Below are positions 6,867 through 15,218 of a stretch of DNA of 41,462 nt, piece after piece. The DNA lies in contig NZ_QGKS01000166.1 of NCBI RefSeq assembly GCF_003172935.1, positions 1-41,462 on the forward strand. The letters are read 5' to 3'. The notes under the pieces were generated by a model. It was not told the DNA's origin. It did not search any database and was given only the letters and a program-made list of their open reading frames with translations. The stretch is from Micromonospora sicca (GTDB lineage Bacteria > Actinomycetota > Actinomycetes > Mycobacteriales > Micromonosporaceae). The translations under genes were made by a program, and so were the position numbers. Each line of letters starts with the position of its first letter. Position 1 is the stretch's first letter.

Positions 6867-8153
6867 GTGCAGGCCAAGCTGAGCACGATGTTCCAGTCCC
6901 TACGAGTCCGCAACTACCGACTCTTCGCCACCGGACAGCTGGTCAAACTGATCGGCGTCTGGATGATGTTCATCGCCCAGGACTGGCTCGTCCTCGAGCT
7001 TTCCGACAACTCCGCCACCGCGCTCGGTGTGGTCACCGCGCTCCAGTTCACCCCCGTACTGCTGCTCACCCTGCTCTCCGGCCGCCTCGCCGACCGGTAC
7101 GACAAGCGACTGCTGCTCTTCGTCGCCAACGCGTTCTGGACCGTGCTGGCGCTCGGGATGAGCCTGCTGGTGATCACCGGGCTGGTGCAGCTCTGGCACG
7201 TCTTCGCGTTCGCCGCCCTGCTCGGCGTGGCCAACGCGGTGGAGACCCCGGTCCGGCAGGCGTTCGTCTCCGAACTGGTCGGCATGCCGCTGCTGCCGAA
7301 CGCGCTTTCGCTCAACGCGGCGGTGTTCAACTCGGCCCGGATCATCGGCCCGGCCCTCGCCGGCCTGGCCATCGCCGCCTTCGACGTGGGCCCGGTCTTC
7401 CTCTTCAGTGCGCTCAGCTCGATCGCCCCGCTGGTCAACGTGGTCCGGATGCGTCCCGCCGAGCTGCACCGCAAGGACCTCCTGCCGGTGGGCCAGCGCG
7501 ACCAGGCGAAGGTGGTCGACGGCCTGCGCTACGTCTGGCGCCGCCCCGACCTGCTGTTGCCGATGGCGCTGATGTCGGTGGTCGGGATGAGCCTGTTCAA
7601 CTTCCAGCTCACCCTGGCCGCGCTGGCCAAGACCGTCTTCAACACCGGCGCCGCCTCGTTCGGCCTGTTCAGCACCGCCCTCGCCTGCGGCGCGCTGACC
7701 GGCGCGCTGGCCGGTACCGGGCGGCGCAGCCGCCCCTCGGTCTGGCTGGTGCTCGGCGCGGCGGTCGGCTGCGCCAGCTTCGGCACCCTGGTCGGGCTCG
7801 CGGGGGCGTACTGGCTGGTGGTGGCGCTGCTGCTGCCGACGGGCTTCTTCATGGTCTTCTTCGCCCAGGCGGCCAACCAGCGGGTCCAGCTCGGCGTCGA
7901 CGCCGCCTTCCGCGGTCGGGTCATGGCGCTCTGGGTGCTGGTGTTCCTGGGCACCAACCCGGTGGGTGCGCCGGTGATCGGCTGGGTGGCCGAGACCTAC
8001 GGCGCCGGGGCGAGCATCTGGATCGGCGGGCTGATCTCGCTCGCCGCCGCGCTGCTCGCGCTCGCCTGGCAGCTGCGCCGCTCCGGCGCCCGGCTCCGGA
8101 TGCGGGTGCTGCCCATGCCGCGTTTCTACGTGGTGTCGCCCACCGGCGAGTGA
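6867..8153 (+). CDS. MFS exporter (EntS/MFS_3-like)
   Basis: A 428-residue, 12-TM transporter. The opening FQSLRVRNYRLFATGQLVKL and the WMMFIAQDWLVLELS segment are typical of the MFS_3/EntS-like branch. Motif A is SGRLADRYDKRLLL in the loop after TM2. The start is GTG 6867 with AGGAGG 6851-6856 ten nt upstream; Met-8 is an alternative. It lies directly downstream of marR and is likely under its control, so drug or metabolite efflux is the best guess. A strong hairpin follows the stop. Confidence 0.85.
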   Translation: MQAKLSTMFQSLRVRNYRLFATGQLVKLIGVWMMFIAQDWLVLELSDNSATALGVVTALQFTPVLLLTLLSGRLADRYDKRLLLFVANAFWTVLALGMSLLVITGLVQLWHVFAFAALLGVANAVETPVRQAFVSELVGMPLLPNALSLNAAVFNSARIIGPALAGLAIAAFDVGPVFLFSALSSIAPLVNVVRMRPAELHRKDLLPVGQRDQAKVVDGLRYVWRRPDLLLPMALMSVVGMSLFNFQLTLAALAKTVFNTGAASFGLFSTALACGALTGALAGTGRRSRPSVWLVLGAAVGCASFGTLVGLAGAYWLVVALLLPTGFFMVFFAQAANQRVQLGVDAAFRGRVMALWVLVFLGTNPVGAPVIGWVAETYGAGASIWIGGLISLAAALLALAWQLRRSGARLRMRVLPMPRFYVVSPTGE

Positions 8154-8170
8154 CGCCCGCGATCGCCCTC

Positions 8171-8205
8171 GAAAGACCGGTTCCCGTTGCGGGGGCCGGT
8201 CTTTC
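8171..8205 (+). terminator. Rho-independent-like hairpin after MFS exporter
   Basis: GAAAGACCGG (8171-8180) pairs with CCGGTCTTTC (8196-8205), with further inner pairing. Only a short T/C tract follows. Confidence 0.65.
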
Positions 8206-8262
8206 CCCATTCATTCGCGTCCGGATACCGGCAATCGGGTGGCGGGCGGTCACGGCGGGGCT

Positions 8263-8268
8263 TAGCGT
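8263..8268 (+). promoter_or_regulatory. -10 element TAGCGT of leaderless gene at 8275
   Basis: TAGCGT lies 6 nt upstream of the GTG. The same hexamer precedes two other genes here, at 14622-14627 and 15133-15138 on the minus strand. Confidence 0.5.
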
Positions 8269-8274
8269 CGATGT

Positions 8275-8784
8275 GTGGGATTGGGGCGGGGTCTGCTGCT
8301 GATGTTGGCGATCCTCGCCGTCTGCTGCCTGCCCGCCGCCTTCGCGCTGCTATTTTGCGCCGACGAGATCATGGATCGGGTGGCCTGCCGGTGGGCCGAG
8401 TGGCGGGAGCAGCGGAGCGAACGACGCGCCATCGCCGGGCTGGACCGGGCCATCGAGGCGGACGCGCTCACCCGCGACATCGACCTGACCGAGTTCGACC
8501 GGGACGACCGGCGCCCGTTGGAACAGATCGCCGCCGACCTGCGTCGCCTCGGCGGGCACCGGCTCGCCGCCGTCGAGCGGTCGGTGGTCTGGCACGGCGC
8601 GGTCATCGACGCGTACGACGAGCGGCTGCGGGCCGCCTGCCGGGCGCTGGGCATCCCCGAGCACCTGGCCGAGCTGGAGGGTGTGGACCGGGAGATCGAG
8701 CGGGTCCGGGTGGAGGGGCTGCTGCACGCCGCCGGCATCACCCTGCCGACCGCCCGGCCGGGGCACCGCCAGCGGCACCGCTGA
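8275..8784 (+). CDS. Small protein with one N-terminal membrane segment, unknown family
   Basis: 169 residues. The N-terminus (about residues 4-30, LGRGLLLMLAILAVCCLPAA) is a transmembrane helix or signal anchor. The rest is charged and helical, with DRAIEADALTRDIDLTEFDRDDRRP and LEQIAADLRRLGGHRLA. I recognise no domain; similar unnamed proteins occur in related actinomycetes. The GTG start is placed by a -10 element 6 nt upstream and the absence of an SD. The next gene begins 11 nt after the stop, so the two are probably co-transcribed. Confidence 0.65.
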   Translation: MGLGRGLLLMLAILAVCCLPAAFALLFCADEIMDRVACRWAEWREQRSERRAIAGLDRAIEADALTRDIDLTEFDRDDRRPLEQIAADLRRLGGHRLAAVERSVVWHGAVIDAYDERLRAACRALGIPEHLAELEGVDREIERVRVEGLLHAAGITLPTARPGHRQRHR

Positions 8785-8795
8785 GCGGGATCCCG

Positions 8796-9374
8796 ATGCG
8801 GCTGTTCGTCGCGGTCTACCCGCCTCGACCGGCGGTCGACGACCTGACCGCCCGGGTGGCCGAGCTCCGGGTGGGCGCCGCCTTCGCCGCCGGCACCAAC
8901 GTCCGGCTGGCCGACCCGACCCACGCCCACCTCACCCTCGCCTTCCTCGGCGACGTCGAGGAGGAGCGGCTGGTCGACGTGGAGAGCGTGCTCGGCCTGG
9001 CCGCCGAGACGTTCCGGGACGGGCGGGACAGCTCGCCCCGGCTGCGCCTCGGCGGTGGGGGCAGCTTCGGGCGGGGCCAGTTCACCGTGCTCTGGGTGGA
9101 CCTCCGGGGTGACGTCGAGGCGCTGGCGACGCTGGCCCGGCTGATCCGGTTCGGGCTGCGCCGGGCCCGGCTGCCGCACGACGAGAAGCCGTTCCGGGCG
9201 CACCTGACCATCGCCCGCCCCGGCGATCGGATCGATCGCGCCGACGTGCTCGCCGACCGGGAGACCCTGGCCGGCTACCTGGGGCCGGAGTGGCCGGCGA
9301 GCGAACTGGTCCTGGTCCGCAGCCACCCGGGCCCCCGTCCGACGTACGACCGACTCGCCGCCTGGCCGATCTGA
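8796..9374 (+). CDS. thpR: RNA 2',3'-cyclic phosphodiesterase (2H family)
   Basis: A 192-residue 2H phosphoesterase. Both catalytic HxTx motifs are intact: HLTL at residues 45-48 (in PTHAHLTLAFLGDV) and HLTI at 136-139 (in KPFRAHLTIAR). The start RLFVAVYPP is also typical. It hydrolyses 2',3'-cyclic phosphates at RNA ends to 2'-phosphates; the family was earlier called 2'-5' RNA ligase. ATG 8796 has GCGGGA at 8785-8790. The longer frame running upstream overlaps the preceding gene and is not used. Confidence 0.88.
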   Translation: MRLFVAVYPPRPAVDDLTARVAELRVGAAFAAGTNVRLADPTHAHLTLAFLGDVEEERLVDVESVLGLAAETFRDGRDSSPRLRLGGGGSFGRGQFTVLWVDLRGDVEALATLARLIRFGLRRARLPHDEKPFRAHLTIARPGDRIDRADVLADRETLAGYLGPEWPASELVLVRSHPGPRPTYDRLAAWPI

Positions 9375-9401
9375 CCACCCCACCTCATGACCCCGCCCCG
9401 G

Positions 9402-9471
9402 CGATCTTGCAGTTGCTGCCCCGCAGAAGCTACGGGAACGGGACTGTGGAGGAGTCACCACTGCAAGATCG
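9402..9471. repeat. 12-bp inverted repeat, dispersed-repeat candidate
   Basis: CGATCTTGCAGT (9402-9413) is inverted as ACTGCAAGATCG (9460-9471), with 46 nt between. It sits in the convergent gap between thpR and the chitinase gene. It could be a REP-like element. Confidence 0.6.
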
Positions 9472-9529
9472 ACGGGAGCGGGAGCAGGGCTCGGATTGGC
9501 CTGCTCGGGGATGGTCTCACCCGAGCGGA

Positions 9530-9570
9530 CAGGGCCCCCTGCTCCAGCGGAGCGTCAACAGGGGGCCCTG
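9530..9570. terminator. Bidirectional terminator-like hairpin
   Basis: CAGGGCCCCCTG (9530-9541) pairs with CAGGGGGCCCTG (9559-9570) and encloses an inner CTCC/GGAG stem. It lies 8 nt past the chitinase stop (minus strand) and also downstream of thpR (plus strand). Confidence 0.65.
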
Positions 9571-9578
9571 GGTACCGG

Positions 9579-10958
9579 TCAGGCGGGCAGGTGCCAGACC
9601 TGGTTGGCGCCGCCGAAGCAGTCCCAGATCTGCAGTCGGGTGCCGTCCGCGGAGCTGTTGTCGGTGGCGTCCAGGCACTTGTTCGCCTGCGGGTTGCGCA
9701 GCGTGCCGTTGGACTGGGCCTGCCAGACCTGCGCGCCGGTGCCGTTGCAGTCCCAGAGCTGGACCTTCGCGCCGTTGGCGGTGGAGCCGCTCGTCACGTC
9801 GGCACACTTGCCGAGCGCGCGCAGGGTCCCGTCGCTCGCCACGGTCCAGCTCTGCGCGGCGGTGCCGTTGCAGGTGTAGAGCTGGATGGCGGTGCCGTTG
9901 GCGGTGCCGGCGGCGGCGACGTCGACGCACTTGCCGCCGATGCCGGTGATCGGGCCGGTGCGGCCGCTCGGCGGCGGGGTGGTGCCGCCCATCACGGTGG
10001 TGTAGATCGCGCTGACCAGCGAGGTCGCGCCGGTGGTGTCCTGGGAGAGTTCCCAGTTCATCATCCCGCCGGCGTTGGCCAGTGCCCACTGGGTCTTGCG
10101 CTTGATGGTCGGGATGCCGTTGTAGCACTGCTGCGTCCCGCCGACCGTGGTGCAGTCCCGGTTGGCGTTGGCCGGGTCCATCCCGACCAGCGCGGAGTAG
10201 GTGTAGTAGCCGGGCCGGCTGTAGAAGGGCACCCCGAGCACCGCCTTGCCGGCGGGCAGGCCGCGCGACTTCCACCCGTTGACGCTGGCGATCGACCAGT
10301 CGTAGTTGGCGTGTGGGCTGCCGCCGTCGTACGCCATGATGTTCAGCCAGTCGACGTAGCCGAACACGGCGGTCGGCACGCCCTGCACGTAGTAGCCCTC
10401 GGAGACGACGGCGGCGGTGAGCAGCTTGCCCCGGCTGTGCAGGGCGCTGCTCAGTTGCTGCATCAGCAGGCTGTAGTTGGTGGCCGAGGCGCCCGGGTCG
10501 GGGTACTCCCAGTCGATGTCGACGCCGTCGAGGTTGTACTGGTTGACGAAGTTGACCACGTTGGTGACGAAGGCGCCGCGGCTGCCGGAGTTGGCGGCGA
10601 GCGCTTCGAACGCGGAGTCGTTGCCGTCGTTCCAGCCGCCGATCGCGATGGAGATCTTGACGTTGTTGGCGTGCCCGAGCGAGACCAGCGAGGAGAGCTT
10701 GCCGGGGTTCTCCACGGGGCGCAGGCTGCCGTCGTTGTTGGGCAGCGCGAACGCGTAGTTGATGTGGGTGAGCTTGCCGTACTGGACGGTGTTGACGTCG
10801 CCGCTCCAGGACGGCAGGTAGCCGACGCTCTTGAAGTTGTTCGGCAGTACGGCGGCCTCGGCGGCGGCCGGGGTCAGGGCGAGGGTGGCGCCGGCGGTGG
10901 CCAGCGCGAGCAGGCCGGCGGCGAGCGGCGAGCGGCGGCGGGGACGTGGTGAGGACAT
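9579..10958 (-). CDS. Secreted GH18 chitinase with C-terminal ricin-type (CBM13) domain
   Basis: 459 residues. Residues 1-35 form a signal peptide with an arginine-rich start and ALA-type end (PAAAEA). The GH18 barrel spans about 40-325, with KISIAIGGWN and the complete catalytic motif DGVDIDWE at residues 144-151 (proton donor Glu-151). After a short Thr/Pro linker, residues about 335-459 form a ricin B/CBM13 trefoil with three repeats ending in QSW, QVW and QVW. The enzyme should cleave chitin outside the cell. ATG 10958 has GGGAAGG 6 nt upstream. A promoter with a palindrome over the -35 region lies at 11067-11103. Confidence 0.92.
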   Translation of the reverse strand: MSSPRPRRRSPLAAGLLALATAGATLALTPAAAEAAVLPNNFKSVGYLPSWSGDVNTVQYGKLTHINYAFALPNNDGSLRPVENPGKLSSLVSLGHANNVKISIAIGGWNDGNDSAFEALAANSGSRGAFVTNVVNFVNQYNLDGVDIDWEYPDPGASATNYSLLMQQLSSALHSRGKLLTAAVVSEGYYVQGVPTAVFGYVDWLNIMAYDGGSPHANYDWSIASVNGWKSRGLPAGKAVLGVPFYSRPGYYTYSALVGMDPANANRDCTTVGGTQQCYNGIPTIKRKTQWALANAGGMMNWELSQDTTGATSLVSAIYTTVMGGTTPPPSGRTGPITGIGGKCVDVAAAGTANGTAIQLYTCNGTAAQSWTVASDGTLRALGKCADVTSGSTANGAKVQLWDCNGTGAQVWQAQSNGTLRNPQANKCLDATDNSSADGTRLQIWDCFGGANQVWHLPA

Positions 10959-11066
10959 CGAGGGCCTTCCCGTGGACGGGTCGCGGCACCGTGCCGCCCG
11001 GCGGCGGTCGGATGGGCCGGCCGCCGCCGGGCGTACGGGGTGGGGACGGTTCCTCGAGGAAGCCAA

Positions 11067-11103
11067 ATCTTAAAGAGTGTTAACTGTCACCGTCAATGAC
11101 GGT
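11067..11103 (-). promoter_or_regulatory. Chitinase promoter with operator-like palindrome
   Basis: On the minus strand TTGACG (complement of 11091-11096) and TAAGAT (complement of 11067-11072) are 18 bp apart, a good sigma-70-type promoter. The palindrome ACCGTCAATGACGGT (11089-11103) overlaps the -35 box, as expected for a repressor site. The leader to the ATG is about 100 nt. Confidence 0.65.
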
Positions 11104-11163
11104 TCTCGATGAAAGGGGGAAAGCCGCCGGCCCGAAAGCCGGGTGAGCGGGCGCAGGGGTGGG

Positions 11164-12135
11164 TCAGAAGGTGTGACGGAAGGTGCGGCGGTAGGTGGCG
11201 GGGGCGACGCCGAGGCGATGGTGGAAGTGCTGGCGCAGCGCGGCGGTGGTGCCGAAGCCGGCGTGGCGGGCCACCTGATCGACGGTCAGGTCGGTGGTCT
11301 CCAACAGCAGCCGGGCGTGCTCGGTGCGCTGCTGGAGCAGCCACTGCGCCGGGCTCAGCCCGGTCTCGGAGCGGAAGTGCCGGGTGAAGGTCCGTACGCT
11401 CATCCGGGCGTGCGCGGCCAGGTCGCGCAGCGCGACCGGCTCGTGCAGCCGTTGCCGGGCCCACTCCCGGGTCGCCGCGGTGCCGGTCTCCGCCGTCCGG
11501 GGGACCGGCCGCTCGATGTACTGGGCCTGGCCGCCGTCCCGCCACGGCGGCACCACGCAACGCCGCGCCGCCCGGTTGGCCACCTCGCTGCCGTGGTCGG
11601 TGCGGATGACGTGCAGGCAGAGGTCGATGCCGGCGGCCACCCCGGCCGAGGTGAGCACCCCGTCGTCGATGAAGAGCACCTCCGGGTCCAGGTCGACGTC
11701 GGGGTGCAGCCGGCGGAACAGGCTGGCGTACGCCCAGTGGGTGGTGGCCCGGCGGCCGTCGAGGAGCCCGGCGGCGGCCAGCACGAACGCCCCGGTGCAG
11801 ATCGACATGATCCGGGCGCCCCGGTCATGGGCCGCCCGGAGCGCCGCCGCGACGTCCGGGTCGAGCGTGCCGTCGGTCAGCGCCGACCCGCCGTGGATGC
11901 CGGCGACGATAACCGTGTCGGCGGCCTCGATCAGCTCCAGGCCGTGGTCGGGATGCACCTGGAAGCCGGCGGTGCTGCGGACCGGCCGGCCGCCCGGAGT
12001 GCAGACGCCGACGGTGTAGAGCTGCTCGAAGTCGGCGGTGCGGGCGGTGCCGAAGACCTGGGCGGGGGTGCCGAGGTCCAGACCGACCACCTGGTCGAGG
12101 GCGAGCACCGCGATCCGGTGCGGGGCGAGGGACAT
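11164..12135 (-). CDS. GlxA/FtrA-like AraC-family regulator (DJ-1/PfpI + HTH)
   Basis: 323 residues. The N-terminal half is a DJ-1/PfpI class I amidotransferase-like domain, with IMSICTGAFVLAAAGLLDGR holding the nucleophile-elbow cysteine, then ATTHWAYA. The C-terminal 100 residues are an AraC double HTH: VALRDLAAHARMSVRTFTRH and VDQVARHAGFGTTAALRQHF. Such proteins bind DNA as regulators, and peptidase activity is not expected. ATG 12135 is divergent from an MFS gene, with about 70 nt between starts, which suggests it controls that transporter. A link to the chitinase is possible but weaker. Confidence 0.85.
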   Translation of the reverse strand: MSLAPHRIAVLALDQVVGLDLGTPAQVFGTARTADFEQLYTVGVCTPGGRPVRSTAGFQVHPDHGLELIEAADTVIVAGIHGGSALTDGTLDPDVAAALRAAHDRGARIMSICTGAFVLAAAGLLDGRRATTHWAYASLFRRLHPDVDLDPEVLFIDDGVLTSAGVAAGIDLCLHVIRTDHGSEVANRAARRCVVPPWRDGGQAQYIERPVPRTAETGTAATREWARQRLHEPVALRDLAAHARMSVRTFTRHFRSETGLSPAQWLLQQRTEHARLLLETTDLTVDQVARHAGFGTTAALRQHFHHRLGVAPATYRRTFRHTF

Positions 12136-12205
12136 GGCCCGATTATTGCGCACGATGGCTTTCCGGCCACTCGTCGTTCCGGCCGAGGTTGCCGAGACTC
12201 GTACC

Positions 12206-13510
12206 GTGACCCGATACCGCCGTCTCCACCCGGCCTGGTCCGTCGCCGCCGTCGCCTTCGTGGCACTGGTCGGCGCGGCCGGCTTCCGCGCCACGCCCGG
12301 GGTGCTGCTGCACCCGCTGCACGCGGAGTTCCGCTGGCCGCTGGCGACCATCTCCGCCGCCGTCTCGGTCAACCTCATGCTGTACGGGCTGACCGCACCC
12401 TTCGCCGCCGCGCTGATGGACCGCTTCGGCATCCGCCGGGTGGTGGCCGGCGCGCTGGTGCTGGTGGCGCTCGGCAGCGGGTTGACCGTCTTCATGACCG
12501 CGAGCTGGCAGCTGATCCTCTGCTGGGGCGTCCTCGTCGGGCTGGGCACCGGGTCGATGGCGCTGGCCTTTGTGGCGACCGTCACCGGGCGCTGGTTCGT
12601 CCGGCGGCGGGGGCTGGTGACCGGGGTGCTGACCGCGGGCGGGGCCGCCGGGCAGCTGGTCTTCCTGCCGCTGGTGGCGGTGCTGGTCCGCGACCACGGC
12701 TGGCGGGTGGCGGCGCTCGTCGTCGCCGGGGCCGCGCTGGCGGTCGTACCGCTGGTGGTCCGGCTGCTGCGCGAGCACCCGGCGGATCTCGGGCTGCCGG
12801 CCTACGGCGCGACCGAGGTGGCGCCCCCGGCGCCGCCGGCCGGCGGCGCGGCGGCCCGGGCGGTCGGCGCGCTGGCCCAGGCCGCGCGGACCCGGCCGTT
12901 CTGGCTGCTCGCCGGCGGCTTCGCGATCTGCGGCGCGACGACAAACGGCCTGGTCGGCACCCACTTCGTGCCGGCCGCGCACGATCACGGCATGCCGGAG
13001 ACGACCGCCGCCGGGCTGCTCGCCCTGGTCGGGCTCTTCGACATCGTCGGTACGGTGGCCTCCGGCTGGCTGACCGACCGGATGGACAGCCGGCTGCTGC
13101 TCGGCATCTACTACGCGTTGCGCGGCGCGTCGCTGCTGATGCTGCCCGCCCTCTTCGCCGGTACGGCCGAGCCGAGCATGCTGGTCTTCATCGTCTTCTA
13201 CGGCCTGGACTGGGTGGCCACCGTGCCGCCGACGGTGGCGCTGTGCCGGGAGTACTTCGGCGCCTCCGGTGCGGTGGTCTTCGGCTGGGTCTTCGCCGCC
13301 CACCAGGTCGGCGCGGCGGTCGCCGCCACCGGCGCCGGCCTGGTCCGCGACCGGCTCGGCGACTATGCCGTGGCCTGGTACGTGGCCGGTGCCCTGTCGA
13401 TCGGCGCGGCCGGGCTCTCGCTGCTGCTGCGCCGCCGGCGGGGGCCGCTGCCCGTGCCGATCGCGCTGCCCGTCGCGGCGGGCGGCCGGGCCTGGAGCTA
13501 CCGGGGCTGA
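12206..13510 (+). CDS. MFS transporter divergent from AraC-type regulator
   Basis: About 434 residues and 12 TM segments. It resembles oxalate/formate-antiporter-like MFS proteins: APFAAALMDRFGIRRVVAG (motif A) after TM2, VLTAGGAAGQLVFLPLVA in the middle, and TRPFWLLAGGFAICGATTNG starting the second half. GTG 12206 is chosen because upstream Met (12155) would leave only 19 nt between divergent starts and adds no membrane segment. The substrate is unknown. Two TTCCGGCC copies (12161-12168, 12177-12184; 16-bp period) in the shared gap may be regulator sites. Confidence 0.8.
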   Translation: MTRYRRLHPAWSVAAVAFVALVGAAGFRATPGVLLHPLHAEFRWPLATISAAVSVNLMLYGLTAPFAAALMDRFGIRRVVAGALVLVALGSGLTVFMTASWQLILCWGVLVGLGTGSMALAFVATVTGRWFVRRRGLVTGVLTAGGAAGQLVFLPLVAVLVRDHGWRVAALVVAGAALAVVPLVVRLLREHPADLGLPAYGATEVAPPAPPAGGAAARAVGALAQAARTRPFWLLAGGFAICGATTNGLVGTHFVPAAHDHGMPETTAAGLLALVGLFDIVGTVASGWLTDRMDSRLLLGIYYALRGASLLMLPALFAGTAEPSMLVFIVFYGLDWVATVPPTVALCREYFGASGAVVFGWVFAAHQVGAAVAATGAGLVRDRLGDYAVAWYVAGALSIGAAGLSLLLRRRRGPLPVPIALPVAAGGRAWSYRG

Positions 13511-13548
13511 GGCCATCCCGGTCCGGGCCGGCCCGGGGACGGAGCCGG

Positions 13549-14271
13549 TCAGCCGACCGCCCACTGCTGCTCGGGCGCGCCCGTGCAGGGGGCCTGTTCG
13601 AGCTGGTCGCCGGCCTCGGTGCCGGCGTCGTCGACCTGGGCGCACTTGCCGCTGTGCACGGCGACCAGCAGCACCGGGCCGGCCCCGGTCGGGGCGAGCC
13701 GCCACTGCTGGTTGGGCTGGCCGTTGCAGGACCACTGCTGCACGTCCACGCCGTCGTCGGTGCGCTGCCCGTCCACGTCCAGGCATTTGCCACTGGCCGC
13801 GCTGGTCAGGGTGAACACGTCGGCGGCGACCGCGGTCGCCACCCACTGCTGCTCGGGCCCGCCGGTGCAGTCGGCCAGTTGTGCGTCCGCGCCCTCGGGG
13901 TCGTCGTCGGTCACCCCCACGCAGAGCCCGGAGGCGGTGGCCCGGAACACCTTCGGACCGGCCGCCGGCGCCGGCGGGGTGATCGGCGCGGCGGTGGGCG
14001 ACGGCGCGGCCGGGGTGGTCGGCGCGGCCGCGGTGGTCGGCGCCGCATCGGTCGGCCCGTCGGCCGGCGGGGTGGGCGCGGCCGCCGCGGGCAGCACCGG
14101 CTCGTCGTCGCCGCCGCCGAGCACGCCGGTGGCGAAGAACGCCCCGAGCAGTACGCCCACCAGCGCCACCCCCAGCGCGATCCGCAGGAGCGGGTCCCGC
14201 GGCAGGCCGGGGCGGGCCGTGCGGCGCGCGCCGTACACGGTGCCGGGCGGGTCGGTGTGTGGGTCGGACAT
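13549..14271 (-). CDS. Membrane-anchored ricin-type lectin domain protein
   Basis: 240 residues: a cytoplasmic N-terminus of about 25 residues, one TM helix (about 28-50, LRIALGVALVGVLLGAFFATG), an Ala/Pro/Thr-rich linker of about 65 residues, then a ricin B-like region with repeats ending QQW (PEQQW, PNQQW, PEQQW) and paired cysteines. It probably presents a sugar-binding domain outside the cell. No catalytic domain is present. ATG 14271 is preceded by AGGA. This is the second ricin-lectin gene in 5 kb, but the two are dissimilar outside the fold. Confidence 0.78.
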   Translation of the reverse strand: MSDPHTDPPGTVYGARRTARPGLPRDPLLRIALGVALVGVLLGAFFATGVLGGGDDEPVLPAAAAPTPPADGPTDAAPTTAAAPTTPAAPSPTAAPITPPAPAAGPKVFRATASGLCVGVTDDDPEGADAQLADCTGGPEQQWVATAVAADVFTLTSAASGKCLDVDGQRTDDGVDVQQWSCNGQPNQQWRLAPTGAGPVLLVAVHSGKCAQVDDAGTEAGDQLEQAPCTGAPEQQWAVG

Positions 14272-14329
14272 GGGGGCATCCTGACCCACCGCGACCGCCG
14301 ATGGCCAGCCGCCCCGGTGTCGGGGTGAC

Positions 14330-14614
14330 TCAGTCGACGACCCGGACGTCCTTCCAGAAGGCCACCCGGTCACGCACCATCGCCGCCTCCGGTTTCGGGT
14401 CCGGGTAGTACCAGACGGCGTCGGCGCTGGTCTTCCCGTCGTGTTCCAGGCTGAAGTACGAGGCGGTGCCCTTCCACGGGCAGACGGTGTGCGTGGCGGA
14501 GTCGCGGATCAGGTCGTCACGCAGCGCCGCGCGGGGGAAGTAGTGGTTGCCCTCGACCACCACGGTGTCGTCGCTCTCCGCGACGATCAGGTCGTTCCAG
14601 ACGGCTTTCGGCAT
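14330..14614 (-). CDS. DUF427 family protein
   Basis: A 94-residue single-domain protein with the DUF427 pattern: PKAVWNDLIVAESDDTVVVEGNHYFP, then VCPWKGTASYFSL and ADAVWYYPDPKPEA, where the Cys-Pro-Trp-Lys is the family hallmark. The biochemical role is not established to my knowledge. ATG 14614 follows a -10 TAGCGT by 7 nt, so the gene is probably leaderless. A longer GTG start at 14621 falls inside the promoter gap and is disfavoured. Confidence 0.85.
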   Translation of the reverse strand: MPKAVWNDLIVAESDDTVVVEGNHYFPRAALRDDLIRDSATHTVCPWKGTASYFSLEHDGKTSADAVWYYPDPKPEAAMVRDRVAFWKDVRVVD

Positions 14615-14621
14615 GGGCCCC

Positions 14622-14627
14622 ACGCTA
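14622..14627 (-). promoter_or_regulatory. -10 element TAGCGT of leaderless DUF427 gene
   Basis: TAGCGT on the minus strand, 7 nt before the ATG at 14614. Confidence 0.5.
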
Positions 14628-14654
14628 TGCCGCCCACGCGCCGGCGGCCAGCGG

Positions 14655-15125
14655 TCAGCGCGCGGGCTCGGGATCGGTGACGTCGGCGACCGTGGCTCCC
14701 AGCCACATGACGGCCGCGTCGGCGTCCACCGCGACGGCCACCCCGGGCTCGCCCGCGCCGAGCGTAATCTCCCGGCCGCGCAGCCGCTCGTCGGCGACGA
14801 CCGGCCAGGCGGTGGTCGAGCCGAACGGGGTGATCGTGCCGCGCTCGTAGCCGGTGGCGGCCCGGGCGGCCTCGGCGTCCGGCATGGACAGCCGGCTCAC
14901 CCCGAGCAGGGCCCGCAGCTTGGGCCAGGAGACGACCCGGTCGCCGGGGGTGAGCACGAACAGGTGGTCGTCCTCGCCCCGGCGTACCACGATCGTCTTG
15001 ACCACGTCGGGGACCGCGACGCCGCGGGCGGCGGCGGCCTCGGCGAGGCTGGTGACCGGGCCGTGCCGGATGACCCGGTAGGGCAGGGCGGCGGCGTCGA
15101 GCGCGGCGAGCGCGGGGGACGACAT
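14655..15125 (-). CDS. ybaK: YbaK/EbsC-type aminoacyl-tRNA deacylase
   Basis: A 156-residue YbaK/ProX-fold protein. Markers are YRVIRHGPVTSLAEAAAARG, VVKTIVVRRGEDDHLFVLTPGD with the conserved lysine of the active site, and YERGTITPFGSTTAWPV matching the GxxxPxG loop. Relatives deacylate mischarged tRNA, for example Cys-tRNA(Pro), as a free-standing editing factor. Which tRNA this one acts on is unknown. ATG 15125 follows a TAGCGT -10 element by 7 nt. It is divergent from the FAD oxidoreductase gene. Confidence 0.82.
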   Translation of the reverse strand: MSSPALAALDAAALPYRVIRHGPVTSLAEAAAARGVAVPDVVKTIVVRRGEDDHLFVLTPGDRVVSWPKLRALLGVSRLSMPDAEAARAATGYERGTITPFGSTTAWPVVADERLRGREITLGAGEPGVAVAVDADAAVMWLGATVADVTDPEPAR

Positions 15126-15132
15126 GACCGCA

Positions 15133-15138
15133 ACGCTA
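15133..15138 (-). promoter_or_regulatory. -10 element TAGCGT of leaderless ybaK
   Basis: TAGCGT on the minus strand, 7 nt before the ATG at 15125. Confidence 0.5.
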
Positions 15139-15206
15139 ACCCGATGGTCGGATGTCTGACGCGAAATGGCCACCGTGGACATCCCACGGATCCGGTGCGT
15201 CGGGCG

Positions 15207-15212
15207 TAATGT
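15207..15212 (+). promoter_or_regulatory. -10 element TAATGT of leaderless FAD oxidoreductase gene
   Basis: TAATGT ends 6 nt before the ATG at 15219, and no SD is present. Confidence 0.55.
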
Positions 15213-15218
15213 GATCTC

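Noticed and set aside
9375..9578. tRNA or small RNA gene in the gap
   Set aside because: Two hairpins are present, but no cloverleaf or CCA end; the hairpins are better explained as a repeat and a terminator.
12143..13846. Long minus-strand ORF opposite the MFS gene
   Set aside because: Shadow frame of the GC-rich coding strand; the translation is Arg/Ala/Gly/Gln-rich without a domain, while the opposite strand encodes a clear MFS protein.
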